A DNA stretch of 64,000 nt from Niabella aurantiaca DSM 17617. Its GTDB lineage: Bacteria; Bacteroidota; Bacteroidia; Chitinophagales; Chitinophagaceae. This document shows, piece after piece, positions 53,936 through 62,694 of this stretch. How positions within the stretch are numbered: the first letter of the stretch is position 1; each line of letters begins with the position of its first letter. The stretch spans positions 983,161 to 1,047,160 of the forward strand of contig NZ_KB893625.1 in the NCBI RefSeq assembly GCF_000374125.1, read 5' to 3'. The notes under the pieces are model-generated. The model made no database searches, was not told the DNA's origin, and saw only the letters and a list, made by a program, of their open reading frames with translations. The position numbers and the translations under genes are program-made.

Positions 53936-54126
53936 TTTTCTGATCCGTGAGGACATAAACCGGGCCGGCCGGCGGTGGCATGTGTCCTCATGCGCTACCT
54001 CAGAAATAAAAATATTATGCACCGGATAAAATTAATCTTTTTCTTTTTAATTTAATTTATGTAACTTGCACCTGGTGTTTTTCATAGGTTAGCAACGGCC
54101 AGCTCTTTTCAGGGCAGGCCTTTTTT

Positions 54127-54134
54127 TATTTTTG
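54127..54134 (+). promoter_or_regulatory. -7 box (TATTTTTG) of the P-loop gene
   Basis: Exact TAnnTTTG, 25 bases before ATG 54160. Just upstream, GGCCAGCTCTTTTC...GGGCAGGCCTTTTTTT contains a small GGCC...GGCC hairpin with a T-run. Confidence 0.55.
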
Positions 54135-54159
54135 CCATATCCGCAAATCGAATCGAAAT

Positions 54160-54669
54160 ATGAGAATAGCGATAGTTGGTGCCCATAAGGTTGGTAAAAC
54201 GACATTGGCAGAAGAACTTCTGGAGAACCTTTCCGGATATGCACTCGAAATGGAGCCGTATTATCAATTAGAAGAATCGGGATATGAATTTTCAGAAATC
54301 CCTACGGCAGAGGATTTTCTTGAACAGTTTAATTATTCGGTCAAACTGGTTTCCAAAAGTGAAAGCAAGGTGATATTTGACAGATGTGTCATTGATATAT
54401 TGGCCTATCTGCATGTTATTGATCCAGGCAAGAATATTGAATCATTATTTGACACAGCTCAAACGATCATTGCAGGAATCGACCTTCTTGTGTTTGTTCC
54501 TATTGAGGAACCGGATTTGATATCCGTGCATCGGTCAGATCAACCAAAACTCAGAAGCCAGGTGAATGATTTGCTACATGACTGGATGGGAGATTTAGGC
54601 ATAGCGGCAATTGAAGTAAGCGGCACATTATTCAGCCGCAGAGACCAGGTAATCGCTAAAATTTCATAA
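54160..54669 (+). CDS. P-loop NTPase (AAA_28-like)
   Basis: 169 residues, a single kinase-like P-loop domain. Walker A GAHKVGKTT (7-15); VIFDRCVIDILAYLHV near 75 supplies a Walker-B-like Asp-Arg; LLVFVPIEEPD near 115. Similar to AAA_28 and nucleoside/metabolite-kinase folds such as NadR-type proteins. No substrate can be assigned. Composition is more AT-rich than the neighbours, which may mean acquisition. Confidence 0.75.
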   Translation: MRIAIVGAHKVGKTTLAEELLENLSGYALEMEPYYQLEESGYEFSEIPTAEDFLEQFNYSVKLVSKSESKVIFDRCVIDILAYLHVIDPGKNIESLFDTAQTIIAGIDLLVFVPIEEPDLISVHRSDQPKLRSQVNDLLHDWMGDLGIAAIEVSGTLFSRRDQVIAKIS

Positions 54670-54826
54670 TAGTATCCAGTTGTCTTTTGTTATCATTGCC
54701 AATTTTTGCAAACCTATCATAAAAAGGTTCGGGTTTTGTACCATAAGATTCTCCTGTAAGGGACCAGGAAAGAGGAGCCCGGATGTCCTCTTCGGGAGAC
54801 GACGTCACGGGAAGGGAATGCTGCGA

Positions 54827-55912
54827 TCAAAAAAGCCGTAGCTGGTTGCCGCCCTGCTGAGGACCCGACTGCCCGCCGGACGAATCAAAATTAGATAGTC
54901 CAACACCTAACAGGCGTACTTTTTTGCCGGTAAGATCGGTCTTGTCCATAATGATCCGTACCGTGTCATACAAACGGCTGTGATCGTTAAAGGAGGTTAC
55001 CAGCGAGTGACTGCGGGTGCTGATGATGAAATCATGAAATTTAAATTTGACCGTTACGGTCCGCCCCTTTAAGCCATAGCCGGAGAGGCGTTCTGCCAGC
55101 TTTTCCGTCAGCAATTCCAGCTCCCCGAGCATGGCTTCCTTTGTGGTCAGGTCTTCCTGGTAGGTATCTTCCACACTAACGGATTTTGTTTCCCTGTCGG
55201 ATTCTACCGGTCGTTCATCGATCCCGCGTACGATCTGGTAATAGAATTTTCCTGGTTTTCCGAAATGTTGGACAAGTGCAGCTTCTGAAAGTTTTTTCAG
55301 ATCGGCGCCCGAATGAAGTCCCATGTTCTTCATCTTGCCGGCAGTGACCTTGCCCACTCCATGAAACTTTTCAACCGGCAGCTGTTCCATAAAAGCTTCT
55401 ATTTTGGAAGGGCCGATAAATGTAAGACCATCCGGTTTCTGCATGCCGGAAGCGATCTTGGCTACAAATTTGTTCACAGATACACCTGCCGATGCGGTCA
55501 GTGCCAGCTCTTCTTTTATCGCCAGCCTGATCTCTTTTGCAATTTCCAGGGCATAGCCGATGCCCCGCTTGTCTGCCGTTACATCCAGATAGGCTTCGTC
55601 CAGCGATAAAGGTTCTATGCTGTCCGTATAGCGATGAAAGATATCGTGTATCTGCCGGGACACGGACCGGTACACATCAAACCGGGGAAAAACAAAAAGG
55701 GCATGCGGGCAAAGCCGTTGGGCGGTCTTAGAAGACATGGCCGACCGGATGCCGTATTCCCGGGCCTCGTAGCTTGCAGTGGCCACCACACCGCCGCGCC
55801 CTTCCGGCGGTCCTCCAACCACAACCGGCTTGTCGCGGTATTCCGGAAAGTCACGCTGCTCCACCGAAGCATAAAAGGCGTCCATGTCGATATGAATGAT
55901 CTTGCGCTGCAG
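54827..55912 (-). CDS. dinB: DNA polymerase IV (Y family)
   Basis: Translesion polymerase. Palm and fingers: IIHIDMDAFYASVEQRD, RGGVVATASYEAREYGIRSAM, the second acidic motif SLDEAYLDVT, then the HhH segment KFHGVGKVTAGKM and little-finger domain. The first ATG (55885) lies after the catalytic Asp of HID-M-D, so the true start must be upstream. The open frame has no ATG, GTG or TTG there; CTG 55910-55912 (reads LQRKIIHID) is the nearest candidate. An out-of-frame ATG (MLTLQPKQQ...) lies about 20 bases further, so a one-base indel is equally likely. 353-361 residues is normal. Confidence 0.9.
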   Translation of the reverse strand: MQRKIIHIDMDAFYASVEQRDFPEYRDKPVVVGGPPEGRGGVVATASYEAREYGIRSAMSSKTAQRLCPHALFVFPRFDVYRSVSRQIHDIFHRYTDSIEPLSLDEAYLDVTADKRGIGYALEIAKEIRLAIKEELALTASAGVSVNKFVAKIASGMQKPDGLTFIGPSKIEAFMEQLPVEKFHGVGKVTAGKMKNMGLHSGADLKKLSEAALVQHFGKPGKFYYQIVRGIDERPVESDRETKSVSVEDTYQEDLTTKEAMLGELELLTEKLAERLSGYGLKGRTVTVKFKFHDFIISTRSHSLVTSFNDHSRLYDTVRIIMDKTDLTGKKVRLLGVGLSNFDSSGGQSGPQQGGNQLRLF

Positions 55913-56030
55913 CTTGCTGTTTTGGCTGCAAGGTAAGCATATCGCTTTGCTTTTGACACAACCGGCAGGCGCGCACGCAGCAGGGCGTGCGTGATCCCGG
56001 GGGGCGGATTGGTACCTGCTGTGGTGCCCG

Positions 56031-56783
56031 TTACGAAGCGGTTTTCACCAGGCCGACGCGCCGGTTCTTTGCTTTGTGCTCTTCCGAATTATTTTCAACC
56101 AAAGGTTTTTCTGCACCATAGCCAACCGCTTTTAACCGGGAAGCATCGATGCCGGAAGCGGTTAATTCGGCCTTTACCGTATTGGCCCGGCCTTCTGAAA
56201 GTTCCTTATTGTGGACGGGGCTACCGGTATTATCTGTATGTCTTTCAATGCTCAGCTTTAACGTCTGATCATGGTTCAGCGCTTTTGTGATCTCCTTTAC
56301 AGCGTCTTTTCCATCCGGTTTCAACGTTGCTTTATCTACATCAAAATTGATATAGAGGATCGCTTTTCCTTTTTCGGCCAGTTCTTTTTCGATCTGGTCT
56401 GATTGAAGCAGCGTAATGGTCTGCTTAAACGGTTCTTTCTGCAGAATATTGACATAGCCGCCGGCACTATACCCGGCCAGCTGAATGTATATGTCGGCAC
56501 CATCTGCCCGGTGGATCACATAAACTTTTATATTTTGCCCGGTGTAACCGATGGAGCCTTCTTCACCCAGGCAGGTTGCTTCGTTATGGTAACGGTCATA
56601 TTCTTCCTGCGAAATTTTACCATCAAAAATCTTTACACCTCCAACAGCTTTGATGGCCTCCTCATAGCTCTTTTCAAAGTAGGGGAGCGACCAGTCGTTT
56701 GTGCTCCCGGATGCCATGGTAATATTACTCTTCCAGATCTTGCCTTCGATCGACGTCATCCGGCCATTGATGAGAAAGAACAA
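56031..56783 (-). CDS. OmpA-family protein, 5' part in another frame
   Basis: The C-terminal ~110 residues are an OmpA-like peptidoglycan-binding domain: KAILYINFDVDKATLKPDG, LSIERHTDNTGS (normally GHTD), NKELSEGRANTVKAELTASGI, RLKAVGYGAEKPL and NRRVGLVK. The middle (SLPYFEKSYEEAIKAVGGVKIFDGK) resembles the N-terminal region of DUF4892-like OmpA proteins. The frame starts with TTG 56783 and no signal peptide, and the region just upstream (to 57004) encodes a good protein sequence in another frame that would continue it; see the next entry. Arg in place of Gly in the usual GHTD is worth noting. Confidence 0.75.
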   Translation of the reverse strand: MFFLINGRMTSIEGKIWKSNITMASGSTNDWSLPYFEKSYEEAIKAVGGVKIFDGKISQEEYDRYHNEATCLGEEGSIGYTGQNIKVYVIHRADGADIYIQLAGYSAGGYVNILQKEPFKQTITLLQSDQIEKELAEKGKAILYINFDVDKATLKPDGKDAVKEITKALNHDQTLKLSIERHTDNTGSPVHNKELSEGRANTVKAELTASGIDASRLKAVGYGAEKPLVENNSEEHKAKNRRVGLVKTAS

Positions 56784-56796
56784 CCGGTCAAACTTG

Positions 56797-57004
56797 CGCT
56801 GTATGGGTGCCCGATGAATTTTTCCAGCTTTTTGTTATCCTTTGCCCGGCGTAAACCGACGACATTGATCTCCGGCGTAAAAGCATCCTGTCTGATATCG
56901 GGTATAAACTCCGCCTGGCCCTGCGGATCGTTGGTGAGCAGGAATACCGGACCGATTGGCCGATGGTATAAGGTATAATTTTTATTGAACGAAGCCTTGT
57001 TGTT
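56797..57004 (-). pseudogene. Frame-shifted 5' segment of the OmpA-family gene
   Basis: Encodes NYTLYHRPIGPVFLLTND, AEFIPDIRQDAFTPEINVVG and KKLEKFIGHPYSA; a one-base gain at CTTGCGC (56793-56799) would join PYSA to KFDRLFFLINGR of the next frame. A TAA at 57005-57007 closes it upstream and no start codon is seen, so the 5' end is also broken or lies in a third frame. Confidence 0.5.
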
Positions 57005-57082
57005 TTAATATTGGCCGGCGCAGCCGGAGCGGGCAGACATATAAGAAAGCTGAAGAGGCGGTCCCTTTTTAAAGCATTTTCC

Positions 57083-57113
57083 CAACCGGTACAGGTATTG
57101 CCTGTACCGGTTG
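57083..57113. terminator. 13-bp perfect hairpin
   Basis: CAACCGGTACAGG, loop TATTG, CCTGTACCGGTTG. It follows the RibD-C gene on the minus strand by 10 bases. The U-tract is weak (GGGAAAATGC follows), so termination efficiency is uncertain. Confidence 0.65.
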
Positions 57114-57122
57114 AGAGAAAGA

Positions 57123-57692
57123 TCATTTTTTGAGTGAACCAAGATGCTTATACGTGTTGATGAGCAAACCCGTAGGCGTTGTCTTCGAATCGACAAAAGC
57201 AAGCTCCCTGGCGTCAATACTGTCGGAAAATAAACGTTTACCACGGCCAAGCAGGACCGGGTAAGTGATGAGCACAACCTCGTCGGCCAGTCCCTGGTCA
57301 AGCAGAACGGAGGTCAGCGTCGAACTGCCTACAACGATCAGGTCGGAGCCGTCCGTTGACCCGAGATCGCGAATTGCTTTTACAACCTCCCCGCTCAGAT
57401 GCTTTACCGGACCCCATTCCAGGCTGTCCGGCCTGTGGGTTACAATATATTTCGTTGCTGCGTTTATTGCATTTGCCATTGGGAAATCTCCGGCAGTCGG
57501 CCAAAAAGCGCTGAATATGTCGTAGGTGTGGCGGGCAAGCAGCAGGTCGAAGTTGGACCCGTATGCCTCAAAGAGCATAGCCGCCCCGGCCGGGCTTCGA
57601 TAAGGTGTCGTCCATGCACCATAGGTATAGTTCCCATCATGTTCAATCACGCCGTCCAGCGAGATATGTTCGAAAATTCTGATCTTTCTCAT
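57123..57692 (-). CDS. RibD C-terminal/DHFR-like oxidoreductase
   Basis: 189 residues, start ATG 57692 (MRKIRIFEHISLDGVIEHDG). DHFR-like fold with LLARHTYDIFSAFW, SDLIVVGSSTLTSVLLDQGLADEV (nucleotide-binding) and TYPVLLGRGKRLFSD. Longer and distinct from the member at 16914-17459. Substrate unknown; NADPH reductase activity is assumed from the family. Confidence 0.87.
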   Translation of the reverse strand: MRKIRIFEHISLDGVIEHDGNYTYGAWTTPYRSPAGAAMLFEAYGSNFDLLLARHTYDIFSAFWPTAGDFPMANAINAATKYIVTHRPDSLEWGPVKHLSGEVVKAIRDLGSTDGSDLIVVGSSTLTSVLLDQGLADEVVLITYPVLLGRGKRLFSDSIDARELAFVDSKTTPTGLLINTYKHLGSLKK

Positions 57693-57711
57693 TTTGTTTG
57701 TTATTTGATTC

Positions 57712-57719
57712 CAAAATTA
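57712..57719 (-). promoter_or_regulatory. -7 box (TAATTTTG) of the RibD-C gene
   Basis: Exact TAnnTTTG on the minus strand, 20 bases before the ATG. Confidence 0.6.
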
Positions 57720-58104
57720 AAGCGGATACGGTAGGTATATAAGGTGCAATCGTGACAACATGAGGGTGTTTTACTCATTTGCCTGGGGCATTTTTACAGA
57801 CCCGTCCCGAATTGCCTGACGGCGTTATTTATGTGTAAGCGCTCCGCTTGTTATAAAATTTTCCCGGAGAAATGGGCATTCCTTACAATCATTGTTCAAT
57901 CCGGGCGTATACTATTGAAATGATTCGACAAGAGAATGAACAAAGAGTGTCCTGGATTTTCATTTCTTTTGTCTCTGTATGATACCGGCAGAAAAGCAAT
58001 TATCCGAGAAATCAGATCGGTTTGAAATGCCCGGATAAGTTGAAAAAAAGCAGAATTTAAAAGGTCTTGCCTGAAAGTATTGTATAATTTTATGGTTGTT
58101 CTAA
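57720..58104. other. Intergenic region, nothing recognised
   Basis: About 385 bases between divergent genes. TAATTTTA near 58087 is a one-mismatch -7 box for the sulfatase. No repeat or gene recognised. Confidence 0.4.
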
Positions 58105-59763
58105 ATGTCAAATATGAAAAGATTAATAGTATTGTCATTGCCTTTTTGGTTCGCTATTAAACTATCGGCTGCCAATGATATGAAGCCGCTGCAGAAAAAA
58201 AGACCTAATATACTGTTCGCAATCAGCGATGATCAAAGTTATTATAGCACCAGTTTTGCCGGTTGTGGGTTTATAAAAACGCCGGCGTTTGATCAAATTG
58301 CCAAGGAAGGCATTTTTTTTGCAAATTGTATTGCAGCATCGCCGGGATGTGCCCCTTCCCGCGGGTCAATTGTCACTGGCCGTTATCCCTGGCAGAATGA
58401 ACAGTCCGGACAGCATGCATCAAGTTGGATGAAAGCGTACGTACCGTTTGTTGATCTGTTGGATAAAAGCGGATATTATACGGGCTACACCGGTAAAGGC
58501 GTTGACCCGTTCCAGTATGCCAGGAATAAAAAAGATTCAATGTGGAGGACACAAAACGCGGCCGGAAGATCTTTCAATACTATAAAGTATAAAGCAGGTG
58601 ATGTTTCAGATATACGTCCTGCTAAAGGGATCAGTAATATTAACTATTTTGAGAATTTTAAGGATTTTCTGAAAAAGAAGAAGGACGGCCAACCTTTCTT
58701 TTTTTGGTATGGAGCTTTAGAGCCGCATCGGGGATTTGAAAAAGATTCATGGCGCCGGAATGGAAAGCGGCTGAAAGATGTTAAAGTACCTGCATTTTTG
58801 CCGGATAATGGAATTGTCAGAGGTGATTTACTTGATTATGCCCTGGAAATTGAATGGTTTGATTTTCATCTGCAACAGATGCTGGAATACCTCCGGGAAA
58901 AAGGTGAGCTTGAAAATACGATTGTGATGGTAACATCCGACAACGGGATGGCATTTCCAAGAGCTAAAGCAAACGGGTATGAATATGGTATTCATATCCC
59001 TTTTGCGGTCTGGTTTCCAAAAATGTTCCCTGGGGGAAGGGTTGTTGATGATCCTGTAAGCTTTGTTGATATTGCTCCGACGATTCTCGAATTAACGGCT
59101 ACCTCTTCGAAAGGAATGAGACCGATGACCGGGAAAAGTATTTTAAATATTCTTAAAGAACGGAAACAGGGAATTGTGGACACAATGAGAAGGTATGTTT
59201 ATTCGGGTCGCGAAAGACATTCAGCATCCCGTTATCTTAATTGGGGATATCCTCAGAGAGTTATACGGAACAAAGAATTTCTGCTCGTTTGGAATATGAA
59301 GCCCGGGCGATGGCCGGCCGGTGATCCGCAACGCGTGGATCCGGTTCATAAAGACAGATTGTTGCCCAAATATGGTATCGACAACAAAGGTATTTATCAT
59401 TCTGAATGGGCCTTTACAGATATAGATAACTCGCCTACAAAGTCATTTACCGTAGAGCACATGAATAACAAAGATATTCGTCCGTTTTTTGAATGGGCGA
59501 TAGCCAAAAGGCCGGAGTTTGAACTTTATCATATTGCTTCAGATCCTGATTGTTTAAAAAACCTATATGGTAAAAGAACTTATACAGCTATACAAGGCCG
59601 GTTAAAAAGAGCGCTGATGCAGGAATTAACCAAAACACAGGATCCACGCGTAGTGGGGCCTGATCCTGAGATATTCGATTCGTATAAACGATATTCCGGG
59701 CCAATGCGGGAATTTCCGGAGCCGGAAGCAAATTCTTCTGCTTTGAAGCCGCCATTGCATTAA
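58105..59763 (+). CDS. Secreted sulfatase (family S1)
   Basis: 552 residues. Signal peptide (LIVLSLPFWFAIKLSAA), then the sulfatase core: RPNILFAISDDQ with metal-binding Asp residues, the formylglycine motif CAPSRGSIVTGR (Cys82), TGYTGKG, and MVTSDNGMAFPRAK with the second Asp-Asn. It resembles heparan-type N-sulfatases of subfamily S1_8 in the WGYPQRVIRNKEFLLVWN region. Needs a formylglycine-generating enzyme, which is not in the window. ATG 58114 (MKRLIVL) is an alternative start. A long gap separates it from the divergent gene; DUF6660 follows after three bases. Confidence 0.9.
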   Translation: MSNMKRLIVLSLPFWFAIKLSAANDMKPLQKKRPNILFAISDDQSYYSTSFAGCGFIKTPAFDQIAKEGIFFANCIAASPGCAPSRGSIVTGRYPWQNEQSGQHASSWMKAYVPFVDLLDKSGYYTGYTGKGVDPFQYARNKKDSMWRTQNAAGRSFNTIKYKAGDVSDIRPAKGISNINYFENFKDFLKKKKDGQPFFFWYGALEPHRGFEKDSWRRNGKRLKDVKVPAFLPDNGIVRGDLLDYALEIEWFDFHLQQMLEYLREKGELENTIVMVTSDNGMAFPRAKANGYEYGIHIPFAVWFPKMFPGGRVVDDPVSFVDIAPTILELTATSSKGMRPMTGKSILNILKERKQGIVDTMRRYVYSGRERHSASRYLNWGYPQRVIRNKEFLLVWNMKPGRWPAGDPQRVDPVHKDRLLPKYGIDNKGIYHSEWAFTDIDNSPTKSFTVEHMNNKDIRPFFEWAIAKRPEFELYHIASDPDCLKNLYGKRTYTAIQGRLKRALMQELTKTQDPRVVGPDPEIFDSYKRYSGPMREFPEPEANSSALKPPLH

Positions 59764-59765
59764 AT

Positions 59766-60080
59766 TTGCGGATCTTGAAAAAGTGCTTCGGTTATATATT
59801 GATCCTTTTTGTATTGTTCAGCAGTATGCTGCCTTGCTCCGTCCTGGATGGATGTGAGGATGTGCACGCAACGGAGCAATCTTCTCGCCCGGCAAAGCAC
59901 AATGATTGCAGCAATTGTTCGCCTTTTTCAATTTGTTCGGTATATCACGGTTGTGTGATCAGCCCGGCAAATACCGCTTTGGCTCTGCCGGCGGCGCATA
60001 TCGTGCAGGCCTATCCTGATTTTTATATCAGAATCCGGTCAGACTATCACGCCCGTCTTTTCCAGCCTCCCAGGGTGTAA
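59766..60080 (+). CDS. DUF6660 cysteine-rich protein
   Basis: 104 codons from TTG 59766 (no ATG in the hydrophobic start). N-terminal membrane segment (FGYILILFVLFSSMLPC), then a Cys-rich centre with CEDVH, HNDCSNCSPFSICSVYHGC, and a soluble end. Fits DUF6660, which in Bacteroidota lies directly upstream of a TonB receptor linked to metals. Small periplasmic or membrane-anchored protein; the Cys/His pattern suggests metal binding, unproven. Confidence 0.72.
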   Translation: MRILKKCFGYILILFVLFSSMLPCSVLDGCEDVHATEQSSRPAKHNDCSNCSPFSICSVYHGCVISPANTALALPAAHIVQAYPDFYIRIRSDYHARLFQPPRV

Positions 60081-60138
60081 GCAGTTTTTTTTTAATAACT
60101 GTAATCCTATTTACTAATTTTTATTTTACTATAATAAA

Positions 60139-62304
60139 ATGAAGAAATTATTATTTCTGAGCATAGTAATGCTATGTGCTTATGTATCGTATGCTCAAAA
60201 TAACTTGACACTATCCGTTAAAAATAAAGAAGATAAAAGCCCGCTGCCGGGTGCAACCGTTGTCATTGAAATACCCAGGAAATCAGCAATAGCGGATAGC
60301 TCCGGACGGGTGACTATTGAAAATCTTCCTGATGGCAGCTATGTTGTTATCGTAAGCTTTGTAGGTTTTAAAGATGAGAAAATCACTATCACACTTCCAC
60401 AAGCAGATGCCGCCGGGAATGAAGTACTGCTGGAACATGATGAGGAGGGGCATGAAGACGAGGAAGAGGTGGTGGTAACCAGCACCCGTATCAGTCGCAC
60501 CATTGCCAATACACCCACCCGCACAGAAGTGATATCCGGCGAAGAGCTGGAAGAAAAGAGCAATATGAAACCGGGCGATATACGGATGATGCTGAATGAA
60601 AGCACGGGTATCCAGACCCAGCAAACCTCGGCCACGTCGTTTAATTCCGGTATAAGAATACAGGGGCTGGACGGCCGTTATACTCAAATGCTGAGGGATG
60701 GTTATCCGCTGTATTCCGGGTTTTCAGGCGGTCTTTCCTTGTTGCAGATCGCTCCCCTGGATCTGAAGCAGGTAGAAGTGATCAAAGGATCTGCATCTAC
60801 GCTTTATGGCGGAGGGGCTATAGCCGGACTGGTGAACCTGATCTCCAAAACTCCGGGGGAGCATCGGGAGTTGAATTTCCTGGCGAACGGGACTACTGCC
60901 GGTGGGCTTGACCTAAGTGGTTTTTACAGCCAGCGTTATGGAAAAGCAGGTATAACTGTATTTGCTTCCCGGAATAGTAATAAGGCGTATGATCCGGCCG
61001 ACATTGGGCTATCCGCTATTCCCAAATTTGAGCGTTATACCATCAACCCGCGTTTATTCCTGTATGGAAAAAGAACGACCGCTAATTTTGGAGTTACCTA
61101 TATTACAGAAGACCGCACCGGGGGAAGTATGGACTATATCAAAAATGGAGCCCCCGGGTTTTTTGAAAAGAACAACACTGACCGGATCACTACCCAGCTG
61201 GACATTGCTCATAAACTTTCTGAAAATTCAACCCTACAGTTAAAGAACAGTTATAGCCGCTTCGACCGGCTGATCGCTATCCCTGATTACCAGTTTGATG
61301 GTCTGCAGCAATCCTCCTTTTCTGAACTGACCTGGAACCGGTCAGGAGAAAAGGCTGACTGGGTAATTGGAGCGAATGTTTTGACGGAAGATCTGAAAGA
61401 GCGCAAGCAGACCGATTTTCCCTTGAGGAACTATGCTTACATAACTTACGGGGTGTTTGCGCAAAATGCCTGGACGGTCTCGGACCTGTTGGTGCTGGAA
61501 ACCGGTGTGCGCGGTGATTATATAACCAGCTACGGGTTTGAGCTGCTGCCCCGCCTGTCTGCTATGTTTAAGATTGCGCCTGCACTTACCACGCGAATCG
61601 GAGGTGGTTATGGGTATAAAACGCCGACCATTTTTACGGAAGAGGCAGAACGGATGCAATTCCGGGACCTGCTGCCGGTAGATGTCCGCAATGCCGGAAA
61701 TGAACGGTCCGTTGGCGGCAACTGGGACATCAACTACCGCACTTCCATTGGAGCGGTGGGGGTAAGCCTGAACCACCTGTTCTTTTATACAAAGCTGCGC
61801 CGCCCGTTGGTACTGATAACCGAAGGCGATGGGACTATAGCGCTTAAAAATTCATCCGGTTACCTGGATACGAAGGGGATGGAAACCAATTTAAGATTTA
61901 CCTACGGTGATTTTAAATTGTTTGTGGGCTATACGTACACCGATGCCAATACACATTTTTCCGGGGCAAAGGAATGGCTTCCTTTAACAGCCCGGCACCG
62001 GCTGAATAATGTGCTGATGTATGAAGTGGAGGATAAATGGAAATTGGGCCTGGAAGCGTACTATTACAGCAAGCAGCAATTGAGCGACGCTACCAGCGGA
62101 AAGCCTTATTGGATCACCGGTTTTATGGCAGAGAAGCTTTGGGAAACGTTTTCGCTGTTTGTGAACTTCGAAAACTTTACGGATACCCGTCAGACCCGGT
62201 TTGGCAGTATCTATACCGGAGCGATCGATAACCCGGTATTCCGGGATATTTATGCGCCATTGGACGGCTTTGTGGTGAACGGGGGAATCAAACTCCGGTT
62301 ATAA
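60139..62304 (+). CDS. TonB-dependent receptor, probably for a metal
   Basis: 721 residues: signal peptide (LFLSIVMLCAYVSYAQ), CarboxypepD_reg-like domain (about 22-100), an acidic/His linker LEHDEEGHEDEEE, plug (TRTEVISGEELEEKSNMKPGD, LDLKQVEVIKGSASTLYGGG) and barrel ending VVNGGIKLRL. Acidic/His segments ahead of the plug and the DUF6660 neighbour occur in receptors tied to copper, zinc or other metals. The length and the two-domain start suit a siderophore or metal-complex receptor rather than SusC. Confidence 0.88.
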   Translation: MKKLLFLSIVMLCAYVSYAQNNLTLSVKNKEDKSPLPGATVVIEIPRKSAIADSSGRVTIENLPDGSYVVIVSFVGFKDEKITITLPQADAAGNEVLLEHDEEGHEDEEEVVVTSTRISRTIANTPTRTEVISGEELEEKSNMKPGDIRMMLNESTGIQTQQTSATSFNSGIRIQGLDGRYTQMLRDGYPLYSGFSGGLSLLQIAPLDLKQVEVIKGSASTLYGGGAIAGLVNLISKTPGEHRELNFLANGTTAGGLDLSGFYSQRYGKAGITVFASRNSNKAYDPADIGLSAIPKFERYTINPRLFLYGKRTTANFGVTYITEDRTGGSMDYIKNGAPGFFEKNNTDRITTQLDIAHKLSENSTLQLKNSYSRFDRLIAIPDYQFDGLQQSSFSELTWNRSGEKADWVIGANVLTEDLKERKQTDFPLRNYAYITYGVFAQNAWTVSDLLVLETGVRGDYITSYGFELLPRLSAMFKIAPALTTRIGGGYGYKTPTIFTEEAERMQFRDLLPVDVRNAGNERSVGGNWDINYRTSIGAVGVSLNHLFFYTKLRRPLVLITEGDGTIALKNSSGYLDTKGMETNLRFTYGDFKLFVGYTYTDANTHFSGAKEWLPLTARHRLNNVLMYEVEDKWKLGLEAYYYSKQQLSDATSGKPYWITGFMAEKLWETFSLFVNFENFTDTRQTRFGSIYTGAIDNPVFRDIYAPLDGFVVNGGIKLRL

Positions 62305-62341
62305 ACCTGTCGTTTTTATAGAGAAGCCATTGGAAAGCCGG

Positions 62342-62374
62342 AGCGGATCGACTTTATTGTGGATCCGCTTTTTC
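62342..62374 (+). terminator. Intrinsic terminator after the TonB receptor
   Basis: AGCGGATC (62342-62349), 12-base loop, GATCCGCT (62362-62369) followed by TTTTCT. Confidence 0.75.
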
Positions 62375-62694
62375 TACGTCCGCATAAACCTGAATCATAT
62401 ACCGGCTGCCTGGTGCATTTAAAAACAGTAAGGGCCGGGTACCTCCATCAAAGGAAGCCGTCACCGCATCCTGACACTTTTTCGACACATATTGTTATAA
62501 GTTATGATTTTTAGCCGGGGTTCAGGTCCCGCCCGGAGCGGATAGAAAGGTTTGCGCAAACGAGACTTTTTTCTTAATCGGTACACAGGTAAAAAAAGGG
62601 AAAAAACCGGTTAAAAGTTTTCTGTTATCGGCCATAAGCCGGGAAACGAATAGTTGATCCGGGCCCGATGCAAAAATGATCTGTTTTTCATGAA
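62375..62694. other. Intergenic region between convergent genes
   Basis: About 320 bases; no gene, repeat or second clear hairpin was recognised. Confidence 0.4.
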
